Shown here piece after piece: positions 47,002-57,466 of a stretch of 64,000 nucleotides of DNA; the first letter of the stretch is position 1; each line of letters opens with the position of its first letter. Both the position numbers and the translations under genes were made by a program. The notes under the pieces are model-generated. The model made no database searches. It worked only from the letters and a program-made list of their open reading frames with translations, and was not told the DNA's origin. The DNA is taken from contig NC_134080.1 of assembly GCF_000715075.1 (NCBI RefSeq), positions 36,808,758 to 36,872,757 on the forward strand. The letters run 5' to 3'. Source of the stretch: Nicotiana tabacum. Taxonomy: Eukaryota; Streptophyta; Magnoliopsida; Solanales; Solanaceae.

Positions 47002-50000
47002 GGCTGCTCAATATAAGATAGATCCTTGTCCAACTGGACTGAACTGAAATCCAACACGTGCGACGGGTCGCCATGATACCTCTGAAGCATCGAAACATGA
47101 AATACCGGATGAAATCCTACCAAGCTGGGAGGTAAGGCCAGCTCATAAGCAACCTCCCCAACATGCCTCAATATCTCAAAAGGGCCAATAAACCTTGGAC
47201 TCAACTTCCCTTTCTTTCCGAACCTCATAACGCTCTTCATAGGCGAAACCGGAAGCAGAACCTGCTCTCCAACCATATAGGAAACATCGCGAACCTTCCG
47301 GTCCGCATAACTCTTCTGTCTGGACTAGGCTGTATAGAGTCTATCCTGAATCACCTTAACCTTCTCCAAAGCATCCTGAACCAAGTCTGTGCCCAATAGT
47401 CTGGCCTCACCCGGCTCAAACCAACCCACCGGAGATCTGCACCGCCTACCATTTAAAGCCTTATACGGTGCCATCTGAATGCTGGACTGATAGTTGTTGT
47501 TGTAAGCAAACTCCGCCAATGGCAAGAACTGATCCCAAGACCCTCCAAACTCAATCACACATGCACGGAGCATATCCTCAGGAATCTGAATAGTGCGCTC
47601 GGACTGTTCGTCCGTCTGAGGGTGAAATGTCGTGCTCAACTCCACCCGAGTACCTAACTCCTGCTGAACGACCCTCCAGAACCGTGATGTGAACTGAATA
47701 CCCCTGTCTGAAATGATGGAAACTGGAATACCATGCAAACGGACAATCTCCCGGATATAAATCTCCGTCAACCACTCCGAAGAATAAGTAGTACTCATAG
47801 GAATGAAATGAGCGGACTTGGTCAGCCGATCCACAATCATCCAAATAGCATCAAACTTCTTCAAAGTCTGTGGGAGTCCAACTACAAAGTCCATGGTGAT
47901 CCGCTCCCACTTCCACTCCGGAATCTCTATCTACTGAAGCAACCCACCCGGTCTCTGGTGCTCATACTTCACCTGCTGACAGTTGAGACACCGAGCTACG
48001 AATCCAACTATATCTTTCTTCATCCGCCTCCACCAATAGTGCTGCCTCAAATCCTGATACATCTTCGCGACACCTGGATGAATGGAATATCGCGAGCTAT
48101 GTGCCTCCTCTAGAATCAACTCTCGCAGCCCATCAACATTGGGTACACAAATCCGACCCTGCATCCTCAATACCCCATCATCTCCAATAGTCACATCTCT
48201 AGCATCACCGTGCTGAACCTTGTCCTTGAGGATAAGAAAATGAGGGTCATCATACTGTAGCTCCCTGATATGATCAAATAAGGAAGACCGAGAAACCACG
48301 CAAGCTAGAACTCGACTGGGCTCCAAAAGATCCAATCTCACAAACTGACTGGCTAAGGCCTGAACATTCATCGCCATAGGCCTCTCTGATGTTGGTAAAT
48401 ATGGCAAACTCCCCAAACTCTCTGCCCGATGACTGAAGGCATCAGCCACTACATTGGCCTTGCCCGGGTGATACAAAATAGTGATATCATAATCCTTCAG
48501 CAACTCTAACCACCTCCTCTGGCGCAAATTTAGGTCCTTTTGTTTGAACAAATGCTGCAAGCTCCGATGGTCAGTATAAATCTCACTGGGAACCCCATAT
48601 AAATAATGACGCCAAATCTTCAGGGTGTGAACAATGGCAGATAACTCAAGGTCGTGAACAGGGTAGTTCTTCTCATGTATCTTCAACTGTTTGGACGGGT
48701 AGGCAATCACCCTACCGTCCTGCATCAACACTTCTACGAGGCCAACCCTCGAGGTGTCACAATAGACTGTATAAGATCCTGAACCCGAAGGTAATACCAA
48801 AACTAGGGCTGTAGTCAATGCTGTCTTGAGCTTCTCAAAGCTCGCCTCACACTCCTCCGTCCACTGAAACGGAGTACCCTTCTGGGTCAATCTGGTCATA
48901 GGGGCTGCGATCGATGAAAACCCCTCTACAAAGCGATGGTAATAGCCCGCCAAGCTAAGGAAACTGCAGATCTATGTAGCTAAGGATGGTCTGGGCCAAC
49001 TCTGTATGGCCTCTATCTTCTTCGGATCCACCTAAATGTCCTCACTCGATACCACGTGGCCTAAGAATGCCACTGAATCCAACCAAAACTCACATTTTGA
49101 GAATTTAGCATATAACTTGTTCTCTCTCAGAGTCTGAAGCACAGTCCTCAAGTGTTTCTCATGATCTTCCCGACTCTGGGAATACACCAGAATGTCATCA
49201 ATAAATACAATAACGAACGAGTCAAGATACGGTCGAAACACACTGTGCATGAAATGCATAAAGGCTGTTGGGGCATTGGTCAGCCCAAATGACATAACAA
49301 GGAACTCGTAATGACCATACCGAGTCCTGAAGGCAATCTTCAGGATATCTGGCTCCCAAATCTTCAACTGATGGTAACCTGAGCGCAAATCAATCTTAGA
49401 AAACACACGTGCGCCCTGAAGTTGGTCAAACAGATCATTAATACGAGGCAAAGGATAACGGTTCTTCACGGTAACCTTGTTCAACTGGCGATAATCAATA
49501 CATATACGCATAGAACCATCTTTCTTCTACACAAACAAGGCAGGAGCACCCCAAGGTGATACACTAGGCCGAATAAAACCATTATTAAGAAATTCCTGTA
49601 ACTGATCCTTCAACTCAGGAGGAGCCATACGATACGGAGGAATAGAAATGGGCTGAGTGCCCAGCAACAGATCAATGCAAAAATCAATATCTCTATCAGG
49701 CGGCATGCTTCTAAGGTCAACTGGACACACATCGGGATAATCCCGTACTACAGGGACTGATTCAACAGAAGGGGTATCAACACTGACATCTCTCACATAA
49801 GCTAAATACGCGTCATACCCCTTCTCAACCATACGCTAAGCTTTAAGAAAAGAAATAACTCTACTGGGGGTGTAATCTAAGGTACCCCTTCAATCAACAC
49901 GCAGTACACCTGGCATAGCCAGCGTCACAGTTTTGGAGTGACAATCAAGAATAGCATAATGGGGCGACAACCAGTCCATGCCCAAGATAATATCAAAATA

Positions 50001-50329
50001 AACCATACTGAGTAACAATAAATCAGCTCTGGTCTCAAAACCACTAAGAGCAACCAAACACGACCGATAAACACGGTCCACCACGAGAGAATCTCTCACA
50101 GGAGTAGAAACATAAATAGGGGAACTCAAAAAATCCCGAGGTACACCCAAATGCGGAGCAAAATAAGAAGACACATAAGAGTAAGTAGAGCCTGGATCGA
50201 ATAGAATCGATGCATCTCTGTGGCAAACCAGTATAATACCTGTGATGATAGAATCGGATGCAACAGCCTTGGTACGGGCAGGAAGGGCACAATATCTGTG
50301 CATGGCCTCCCCCTCTAGGACGACCCCTA
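47002..50329 (-). pseudogene. Chromovirus B pol: protease, RT, RNase H, integrase
   Basis: Protease: ILFDPGSTYSYVSSYFA near 50190. [22 protein letters not shown] and a preserved FIDD at 49194-49205. RNase [12 protein letters not shown], then [10 protein letters not shown] (48780-48540). Integrase: [23 protein letters not shown], then ISDRGIQFTSRF and HPQTDEQSERT (48040-47600). Then VSPMKSVMRFGKKGKLSPRF up to the insertion site. In-frame stops occur at about 49890, 49829, 49525, near 49030-48955, at 47934 and at 47325. It encodes the replication and integration enzymes of the element. Confidence 0.9.
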
Positions 50330-51721
50330 CCTTCCCGACCTCTACCTCTAGCTGGCTGAGCAGGTGGGGTAGCAACTGGAGCTGTAACCATAGCTTGAGA
50401 ACTCTGCGGGGCACGCTGTAGCTGAGAAGTCTGTGGAGGTGCACCCCTCCAAAGTCTGGGGCAATCCCTCACCATATGGAGTGTGTCACCACACTCAAAA
50501 CAAGCTCTGGGAGGACATGGTGGCTGTGACTGTCTAGGGCCAGATCTGCTGGACTGACCCCTAAATGTACCACGCGCAAGAGGCGCGCTAGAAACCGAAG
50601 GTGCATAATAAGGCTCTTGAGGCCTAGGAGGAGCTGGAATACCACTGGCTGCTAAAAGAGCTGAATGAACAGGGTGACTCATATAACCTCTACCATGACG
50701 ACCTGCAGCTGGGATACAGGCACCAGAATAATGGCTTGACTCTCGAGACCTCTTGGCCTCCCTCTCCTCTTTCTCCCTAGCATGCATACCTTCAATCCTC
50801 CTAGCAATGCTCACCACCTACTGGTAAGAAATATCCATCTCCAACTCACGAGCCATGCTAGATCTGATGCTGGTAATAAGGCTCTCAATAAACCGATGAA
50901 CCCTCTCGTGGACAGTAGCAACCAAGGCTGGTGCATGCCTAGCCAAACTGGTGTAACGGACAGCATACTCTGAAACAGTCATAGCACCCTGGCACAAATA
51001 CTCAAACTCTGTACGCCATGATTCCCTAAGGCTCTGAGGAACATACTCCCTCAAGAACATATCTGAAAACTGAGTCCAAGTCAGTGAAACAGCCTTATCT
51101 AGACTGTCTAGCTCATATGCGCGCCACCACTCATAAGCGGCTCCTCGAAGTTGGAAGGTGGTGAAAGAAACCTCGCTCGATCCTGAGATACCCATGGTGC
51201 GTAGAATGCGGTAACACTCATCAAGGAACCCAGAGCATCCTCCGAAGCTAAACCGCTGAATACTGGAGGCTTGTACTTCTTGAACCTCTCAAACCTCAAC
51301 TGCTCATCCTCGGAAGTAGCTGCCTTGTCCTCGGGCTGAGCTGGCACTGCAGGCAGTACAGGAATAATCTCAGGGACCTTCTCAACATGCACTCGCTGCT
51401 CAGGAGTGCGGGCGACGGGAGTCTGTGCTTCTCCCCCAGCCTGGGATGTAGCTGCAGCAAGGGGAAGCAACCCTGCCTAAGCCAGAGTGGTGTACATGCT
51501 CATAAATTGTGCTAGAGTCTCTTGAAGTGCTGGCGTGGTAGTAGTAGTAGTAGGTGTGTCAGGTGCCTAGACTCCGGCTGGATCCGATGGTGGTACCTCG
51601 GCGACAGCTCGCGCAGGTGCTCTGGCTGAACCACGTGTGCGTCCTCGGCCTCTACCCCTCTGACGGCTGCAGTAGGGGGTGTGGGTGCCAGATCATCTCG
51701 GGTAGCATATGTCCTCACCAT
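50330..51721 (-). pseudogene. Chromovirus B gag
   Basis: The ATG at 51721 begins MVRTYATRDDLAP. Frames are broken near 51600 and 51190 and by stops at 51572 and 51479. The capsid region reads FTTFQLRGAAYEWWRAYE, then WRTEFEYLCQGAMTVSEYA (51180-50950). A CCHC knuckle (CFECGDTLHMVRDC) is at about 50460-50503, followed by an R/G-rich basic tail (GRGREGRGRPRGG). It is a structural and RNA-binding protein. Not functional as it stands. Confidence 0.85.
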
Positions 51722-51907
51722 CTGTGAGAGAATAGAAGACAAAAGTTTAGAATGGTGATGTCAAAATGTCGCACGACAAGGAAATCAAATGAAGTGGAAT
51801 TTTCCTAACAGTTATATAGCCTCTCATAGATAAGTACAGACGTCTCTGTACCGATCAGCGAGACTCTAATAAACCGGCTTGTGATCCATGACTCCTATGA
51901 ACCTAGA

Positions 51908-51920
51908 GCTCTGATACCAA
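51908..51920 (-). promoter_or_regulatory. Chromovirus B primer-binding site (initiator tRNA-Met type)
   Basis: On the minus strand it reads TTGGTATCAGAGC, two bases after the 5' LTR end. This is the classic site complementary to the 3' end of plant initiator tRNA-Met. Confidence 0.9.
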
Positions 51921-51922
51921 CT

Positions 51923-54812
51923 TGTCACGACCCCGGTTCGCCCTCCGTGAACCATCATGATGGCATCTAGTCTCTACGACTAGGTAAGCCTAAATTTGCG
52001 GAATATAACCAAACTTGCGGAAGTAAAACAATTTAAAAACAGAATAAAGCAATAACAGTGTGTAAATGTGCCGTTCGGCATACACCATGTTTAACTTTCA
52101 ATACCAAACATAAATCCAAGACCCGGAAACCCATGAATCACAAGCTAAGAAAGAAATACTACATAGCTCTAACTCCGGAATTTCTAATAAAGAACAGAAA
52201 AGTACAGAAGGGCTAAATACTAAAGGCAGGAATAGAAAGGGACTACTTGGTTTGAGGACACGACAGATATACCTCGGAGTCTCTACGCAGTCGCCTCCTT
52301 CAATGATAGTAGGTCTGATCAGCGGTACCTGGGTCTGCACATGAAAAAACATATGCAGAAGAGGCATGAGTACACCACAGCGGTACTCAGTAATTGCCAA
52401 GCCTAACCTCGGTTGGGTAGTGACGAGGAAGGTCAAGGCCCTACTGAGATTAAATAAAATATAAAGGTTAACAGTACAGTATAAATGAGTACATCAGTAA
52501 AATAACACAGGGTAAACAGAACAAAAACAACTATACAGAACCAGGTAAGCATGGAAAGAAAATACAACTCAGCACCGATAGTAACAATTAGGGTTCTATT
52601 AGGATACCGTCATGTAGTCCCATCTTTACATATCCAGTGGATCTCCCGGAATACCATTCCGTAGTCCATCATATATATATATATATATATGAAGGATCTC
52701 GCGGGATACCGTCCCGTAGTCCAACTCATAGTGCGGGGGGATCTACCGGAATCTCATTCCGTAGTCCCAAATGTAAATACCCAGTACTGGGGGAATCTAC
52801 CGGGTGCATTCCCATAGTTCCATATAACTGTGTAGGGGGATCTACCGGGAATCTAACGCATAATCCCAAAGTAAATATGCAGGGGGATCTACCGGGAATC
52901 TAACCTGTAGTCCCAAAGTAAATATACAGGGGGGTCTACCGGGAATCTAACCCATAGTCCCAAAGTAAATAGACAAGGGGGGAGCTACCGGAATCCCACA
53001 TCCGTAGTCCCAAAATAAATACACAGCAACAGCAGAAAGATATACAGAAATGGCAAGATTTCATATTCAGGCAACAAGTGATTCTAGCCTAGCATGCTGC
53101 ACAGAATCCAAGTAAGACAGGTTAAATCAAATAAAGCAAATTAAGTCACTTAGACATGCTTTCCTAAGCTAACAACAGGCTCAATAGTGCAAGAAATAGA
53201 AACAGGAAAAGAAACATACTAGTAATTACTTAAGAAAGATTTCCAACAATTAACACAAGAACGCACTCGTCACCTCACGTACAAGGCATCTCAATTACCA
53301 AATATATCAATCTTAAGGGGAAGGTCCCCCACACAAGGTTAAGCAAGCCACTTACCTCGAACCGGCTCAAAATCAACTTGAAACCACACTTTTGCCACGA
53401 GTATCCGACTCCAAATGGCCCAAATCTATTCAATTCAATTGCATATTGTAAATAACACTTCAAGTAACTGATTCTACAATTAAATTCTAAGCTAATACGC
53501 GAATAACATGTAAAATGACCAAAATGCCCCTCAGGCCAACATCTCGGAATTGGGTGAAATTTATATTTATAGAAACCACGTACTCTCACGAGTCTATACA
53601 TAACAAGAACACTGAAATCCGAGTCCAAATGACCCCTCAAATCCTCAATCAAAGGTCTCTTAAACTCAAGCCCTAATTACCCCTTTTTCCCAAATTTCTC
53701 ACCATTAATTAGGTCTTTAATCACATAAAAATAAGTTATGAAGTCAAGGACATTACCTCTAATCTATTTCCCTTTGCTTTCCTCAAAAATCCCTCTCAAA
53801 AGCTCCAAACCCGGATGAAAATGGTGGAAGAATAGCCAAATTTCGCAAATGCAACTATTTATATGTTCTACCCAGCGATTTCCGCATTTGCGGCCCTGAG
53901 ACTGCATTTGCGGTCCCGCTTCTACGGAACAAGTGTTGCATCTGCGACTTTCATTAAATGGCCAATTTTCCGCACCTGCGATCTTCCACTCGCAAATGCG
54001 GTTCCGCTTCTGCGGAAGATCTACCGCATCTGCGGAACCTATTGAACAAACCAAAATCCGCTTTTGCGGTCTCCTTAGCTGCATTTGCGGCACCGCATCT
54101 GCGGTCCCCAAGTCGCAGATGCGAAAATACCAGAAGCAGCAATGCTACAGCTGCTGCAACACTTCTTCAACCTTTCCGTCAACCATCCGAAATCATCCCG
54201 AGGCCCCCGGGATCTCAACCAAAAGTGCCAGCATCACCTAATACCTTATTCAAACTTGTACCAATCCTTAAAACACCTAAAACAACATCGGAAACTCGAA
54301 TAAATCAAGGATTTAAGCCTAAGAACTTCAATTTTTCTCCAAATACGCTTTTGATAAAAAACCTAACCAAAACACATCCGAATGACCTGAAATTTTGCAC
54401 ACACATCCCAAATGACATGACGAAACTACTGAAACTTCGGGAATTCCATTCTGACCCTCAGATCAAAATCTCACTATCGAACCGAAAACTTCAAAAATTC
54501 AAACTTCATCATTTCAAGCCCAAATTAGCTACGGACCTCCAAAACACATTCTGATCATGCTCCTAACCCCGAAATCACCTAATGGGGCTAACGGAACCAT
54601 CGAATTTCCATTCTGAGGTCGTCTTCACACTGCTTCGACTACGGTCAACTTTCCAACACTTAAGCTCTCATTTAGGGACTAAGTATCCCAAAGCTCTCCG
54701 AAACTCACAACCGAACATCCCGGCGAATCAAATTAGTAGAATTAAACTTGGGGAAAGCAGTTAATAGGGGATCGGGGCATTAATTCTTAAGACGACCGTC
54801 CGGGTCGTCACA
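51923..54812 (-). repeat. Chromovirus B 5' LTR (2890 bp), also the 3' LTR of fragment C
   Basis: It has the same ends as the left LTR. It is 127 bp longer, partly from extra GGGATCTACCGGGAATC-type units (52590-53000) and an (AT)10 run at 52671-52690. The left side abuts a primer-binding site (so it is B's 5' LTR), and the right side abuts a pol end with its stop TGA at 54808-54810 (so it is C's 3' LTR). Confidence 0.88.
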
Positions 54813-55757
54813 TCCTCCTACATTTAAACATTCGTTTGTCCTCGAACGAGCATAGATACACAGTTGAAGTAGTGAAAAGATGAGGGTAACGGCTGCGCAT
54901 ATCCTTCTCGGCCTCCCAGGTCGCCTCCTCGACCGGCTGGCCCCGCCACTGAACCTTCACCGAAGCAATTTTCTTTGACCTTAGCTTTCTAATCTGCCTG
55001 TCCAATATTGCCACCGGCTCCTCAACATAAGATAGATCCTTGTCCAACTGGACTGAACTGAAATCCAACACGTGCGACGGGTCACCATGATACCTCCGGA
55101 GCATCGAAACATGAAATACCGGATGAACTCCTGCCAAGTTAGGAGGTAAGGCCAACTCATAAGCAACCTCCCAACACGCCTCAATATCTCAAAAGGCCAA
55201 TGAATCTCGGACTCGACTTCCCTTTCTTCCCGAACCTCAAAACGCCCTTCATAGGCGAAACTCGAAGCAGAACCCGCTCTCCAACCATATAGGAAACATC
55301 TCGAACCTTTCGGTCCGTGTAACTCTTCTGTCTGGACTGGGCTGTACAGAGTCTATCCTAAATCACCTTAACCTTCTCCAAAGCATCCTGAACCATGTCT
55401 GTGCCCAATAGTCTGGCCTCACCTGGCTCAAACCAACCCATTGGAGATCTGCACCGCCTACCATATAAAGCCTCATACGGTGCCATCTGAATGTTGGAAT
55501 GATAGCTGTTGTTGTAAGAAAACTCCGCCAATGGCAAGAACTGATCCCAAGACCCTCCAAACTCAATCACACATGCATGGAGCATATCCTCAAGAATCTG
55601 AATAGTGCGCTCGGACTGTCTATCCGTCTGAGGGTGAAATGTCGTGCTCAACTCCACCCAAGTACCTAACTCCTGCTGAACGGCCCTCCAGAATCGTGAT
55701 GTGAACTGAGTACCCCTGTCTGAAATGATGAAAACTGGAATACCATGCAAACGGACA
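54813..55757 (-). pseudogene. Fragment C: integrase and chromodomain end of a second chromovirus
   Basis: It is co-oriented with and closely similar to the end of B's pol. It includes ISDRGTQFTSRFW and HPQTDRQSERT (integrase core), then PPNLAGVHPVFHVSMLRRYH and VQWRGQPVEEATWEAE (chromodomain-like end). A frameshift lies near 55180. Similarity stops at ACGGACA (55757), where copia-1 gag begins. The rest of this element is absent. Confidence 0.88.
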
Positions 55758-56256
55758 TGATCGAAAGAATAACACCTATTTGAAGTGCATTAGGAATTTT
55801 AACTTCCAGATCACTTAGTTTTGATACTAAGATTTGTAGTTCATGAATCTGATCCATTATAGGCCTAGTATCAAATATTTTAAATTCAAAGTATTGCAGA
55901 GCCAGGAATTTATCGATACCTCATTTTTCATTCTGGTATGCAGTTTGTAGAGCAGTCCAAATCTCCCTTGGCGACTTCAGATTGTAGTAGAGATCATAGA
56001 GTCGATCCGTCAAAGTATTCAGAATATGGTCGCGACACAACAGTTCATCATGTTCTCCTTTCTTCCTTTCTTCCTTTACTGCGTCAGAATCTTCTATTGT
56101 GGGCTCAGGTAAGGCAAAATCAAGAACATAGTAGATATTGAGAGCAGACAGCAAGAATATCATCTTATCTTTCTAGCAGGTAAAGTTTGTTCCATCAAAG
56201 CGATCAAGTTTGATGAACTCCTTCGAATTCTCAACAACATACATCAATTTCTCCAT
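55758..56256 (-). pseudogene. Copia-1 gag N-terminal part
   Basis: The ATG at 56256 (MEKLMYVVENSKEF) lies only 22 bases after the LTR. The copia gag core is visible: FIKLDRFDGTNF, then LLCRDHILNTLTDRLYDLYY and YFEFKIFDTRPIMDQIHELQ. In-frame stops lie at 56164-56166 (TAG where a Trp or Gln codon is expected) and near 55918. The zinc knuckle and everything downstream are lost at the 55757 junction. Confidence 0.8.
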
Positions 56257-56277
56257 AACAGAATAACTCTTTAAGAT

Positions 56278-56829
56278 TGTTAGAAAATAATGAACAAAAT
56301 GGCTTTAAGGCGTGAAAATCGACTGTACTTAAAGAGTTATCGCATGTATACTAATTTAGGGAAAATACAAAATGATTCTCTTCAGGATACAACAAAGCCT
56401 GCAATCACTTGTGATTTCCTATGCCACTTCGTTGGAATTCTTGTGTATTTATAGGCAACCAACAGACCCTTTCAGAAAAGATGTCTTGTTTCACAAACAG
56501 ACATATTTGGTTGGACCCTTTCATAACAGACATAACTATTTATTAGAATTTGGATTTAAAATTCAAATAAATTTGATTTTTCTGTCACAAAATAAAATAA
56601 TTAGCTTTAGGATCCGACTCGGCCCGCGCCCAAGCCCCAAGTCCAAGTCCAAGTCTTTGATTATATAATATTTAAATATATAGTGTACTTAATTGCATAC
56701 ACTTAAAAGTATGTGTCCTAAATCAAAGACATAAAAGGGACAAGTGCTTAAAAAGCTCCAAAGGGAACTTCTCTCTTCCGATGTGGGAAGAATCCCACTT
56801 CTAACTTTTCAATAACAAACTAACTTACA
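56278..56829 (-). repeat. Copia-1 5' LTR (552 bp)
   Basis: In plus orientation it runs from TGTTAGAAAATAATG to ACTTACA; on the minus strand it starts TGTAAGTTAG and ends TTTTCTAACA. The stretch reading TCCCACATCGGAAGAG on the minus strand is typical of copia LTRs. No initiator tRNA-Met site is recognised beside it. Confidence 0.75.
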
Positions 56830-56834
56830 CGGTG
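56830..56834. other. Right target-site duplication of copia-1 (CGGTG)
   Basis: Identical to 15195-15199; it directly follows the LTR end. Confidence 0.7.
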
Positions 56835-56943
56835 TAAGCTATCCATATACACATGTCAACTGCTACCTGAAAAATGTATACAAGAATGAAATTAATCGCT
56901 CAACCAAAACATCATTCCAGGAATATCATTAAAAATATATAAC
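56835..56943. other. Chromosomal sequence between copia-1 and copia-2
   Basis: 109 bp of unannotated AT-rich DNA. It includes the left ATAAC duplication of copia-2 (56939-56943). No gene is seen. Confidence 0.5.
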
Positions 56944-57252
56944 TGTTATGAAATGTTGCTCAAAATAACAATATAAAACAAGAAGATAAGTAGAATAAGA
57001 GATAATTTTCTTATTTCATCAAGTGTTCAAGTGTATTCCATCTCACATTTCATGCCTCTATTTATACTATTACATATGAAGGTTACAAAATGATTGTCTT
57101 AAATATGACATTAACAATTGAGATCATGGGGTGAGGTTATAGAGGTGTGGGAGTTACAATTATAATAGTGATGAGTAGTGGGAGGTTATTCACATCATGG
57201 GTGAAAATAGTGGGAGTAGTGGACATCCACATTAACTATAGGTTTTACAACA
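56944..57252 (-). repeat. Copia-2 3' LTR (309 bp)
   Basis: It runs TGTTATGAAATG to GGTTTTACAACA in plus orientation. The adjoining CTCCCCCTTGG (57253-57263) is the polypurine tract on the minus strand. Confidence 0.9.
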
Positions 57253-57466
57253 CTCCCCCTTGGATGTCCAAAAATAGATAATATGTCTCGTTAAAACTTT
57301 ACTAAGAAAAAACCCTGTGGGAAAAAATCTTAGTGAAGGAAACACATATCTGTAATACGCTTTATTTGCCACCTCGTTAAAAACCTTACCAGGAAAACTC
57401 AGTGGGACAAAACCTAGGCTAATGGAAAAAAGTACAGCGTGTATCTTACTCCCCCTCATGAAAAGA

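Larger units (their letters stand above)
39133..54812 (-). mobile_element. Chromovirus B (Ty3/gypsy, Tekay/Del-like), two LTRs, interrupted by an Ogre solo LTR
   Basis: LTRs lie at 39133-41895 (3') and 51923-54812 (5'). The primer-binding site at 51908-51920 is complementary to initiator tRNA-Met. Gag starts at 51721, and pol reads leftward to a stop at 41891. A 4898-bp solo LTR with duplication CCACC splits pol at 42098/46997. Without it the internal region is ~5.1 kb, normal for the group. The RT catalytic motif is intact, but stops occur in gag, protease, RT and integrase. Confidence 0.88.
15200..56829 (-). mobile_element. Copia-1: old Ty1/copia element, broken up by a ~40-kb nest of later elements
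   Basis: Bases 15200-15237 match 56278-56315 with few differences (TATTAGAAAATAAT versus TGTTAGAAAATAAT). The right copy is the edge of a complete LTR (56278-56829) next to a minus-strand gag start. Both outer edges abut CGGTG. The two pieces are therefore the two ends of a single insertion, later split at 15237 by an Ogre element. Most of its 3' LTR, all of pol and the end of gag are missing, so deletions accompanied the nesting. The rest of this span belongs to the nested elements described separately. Confidence 0.7.
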
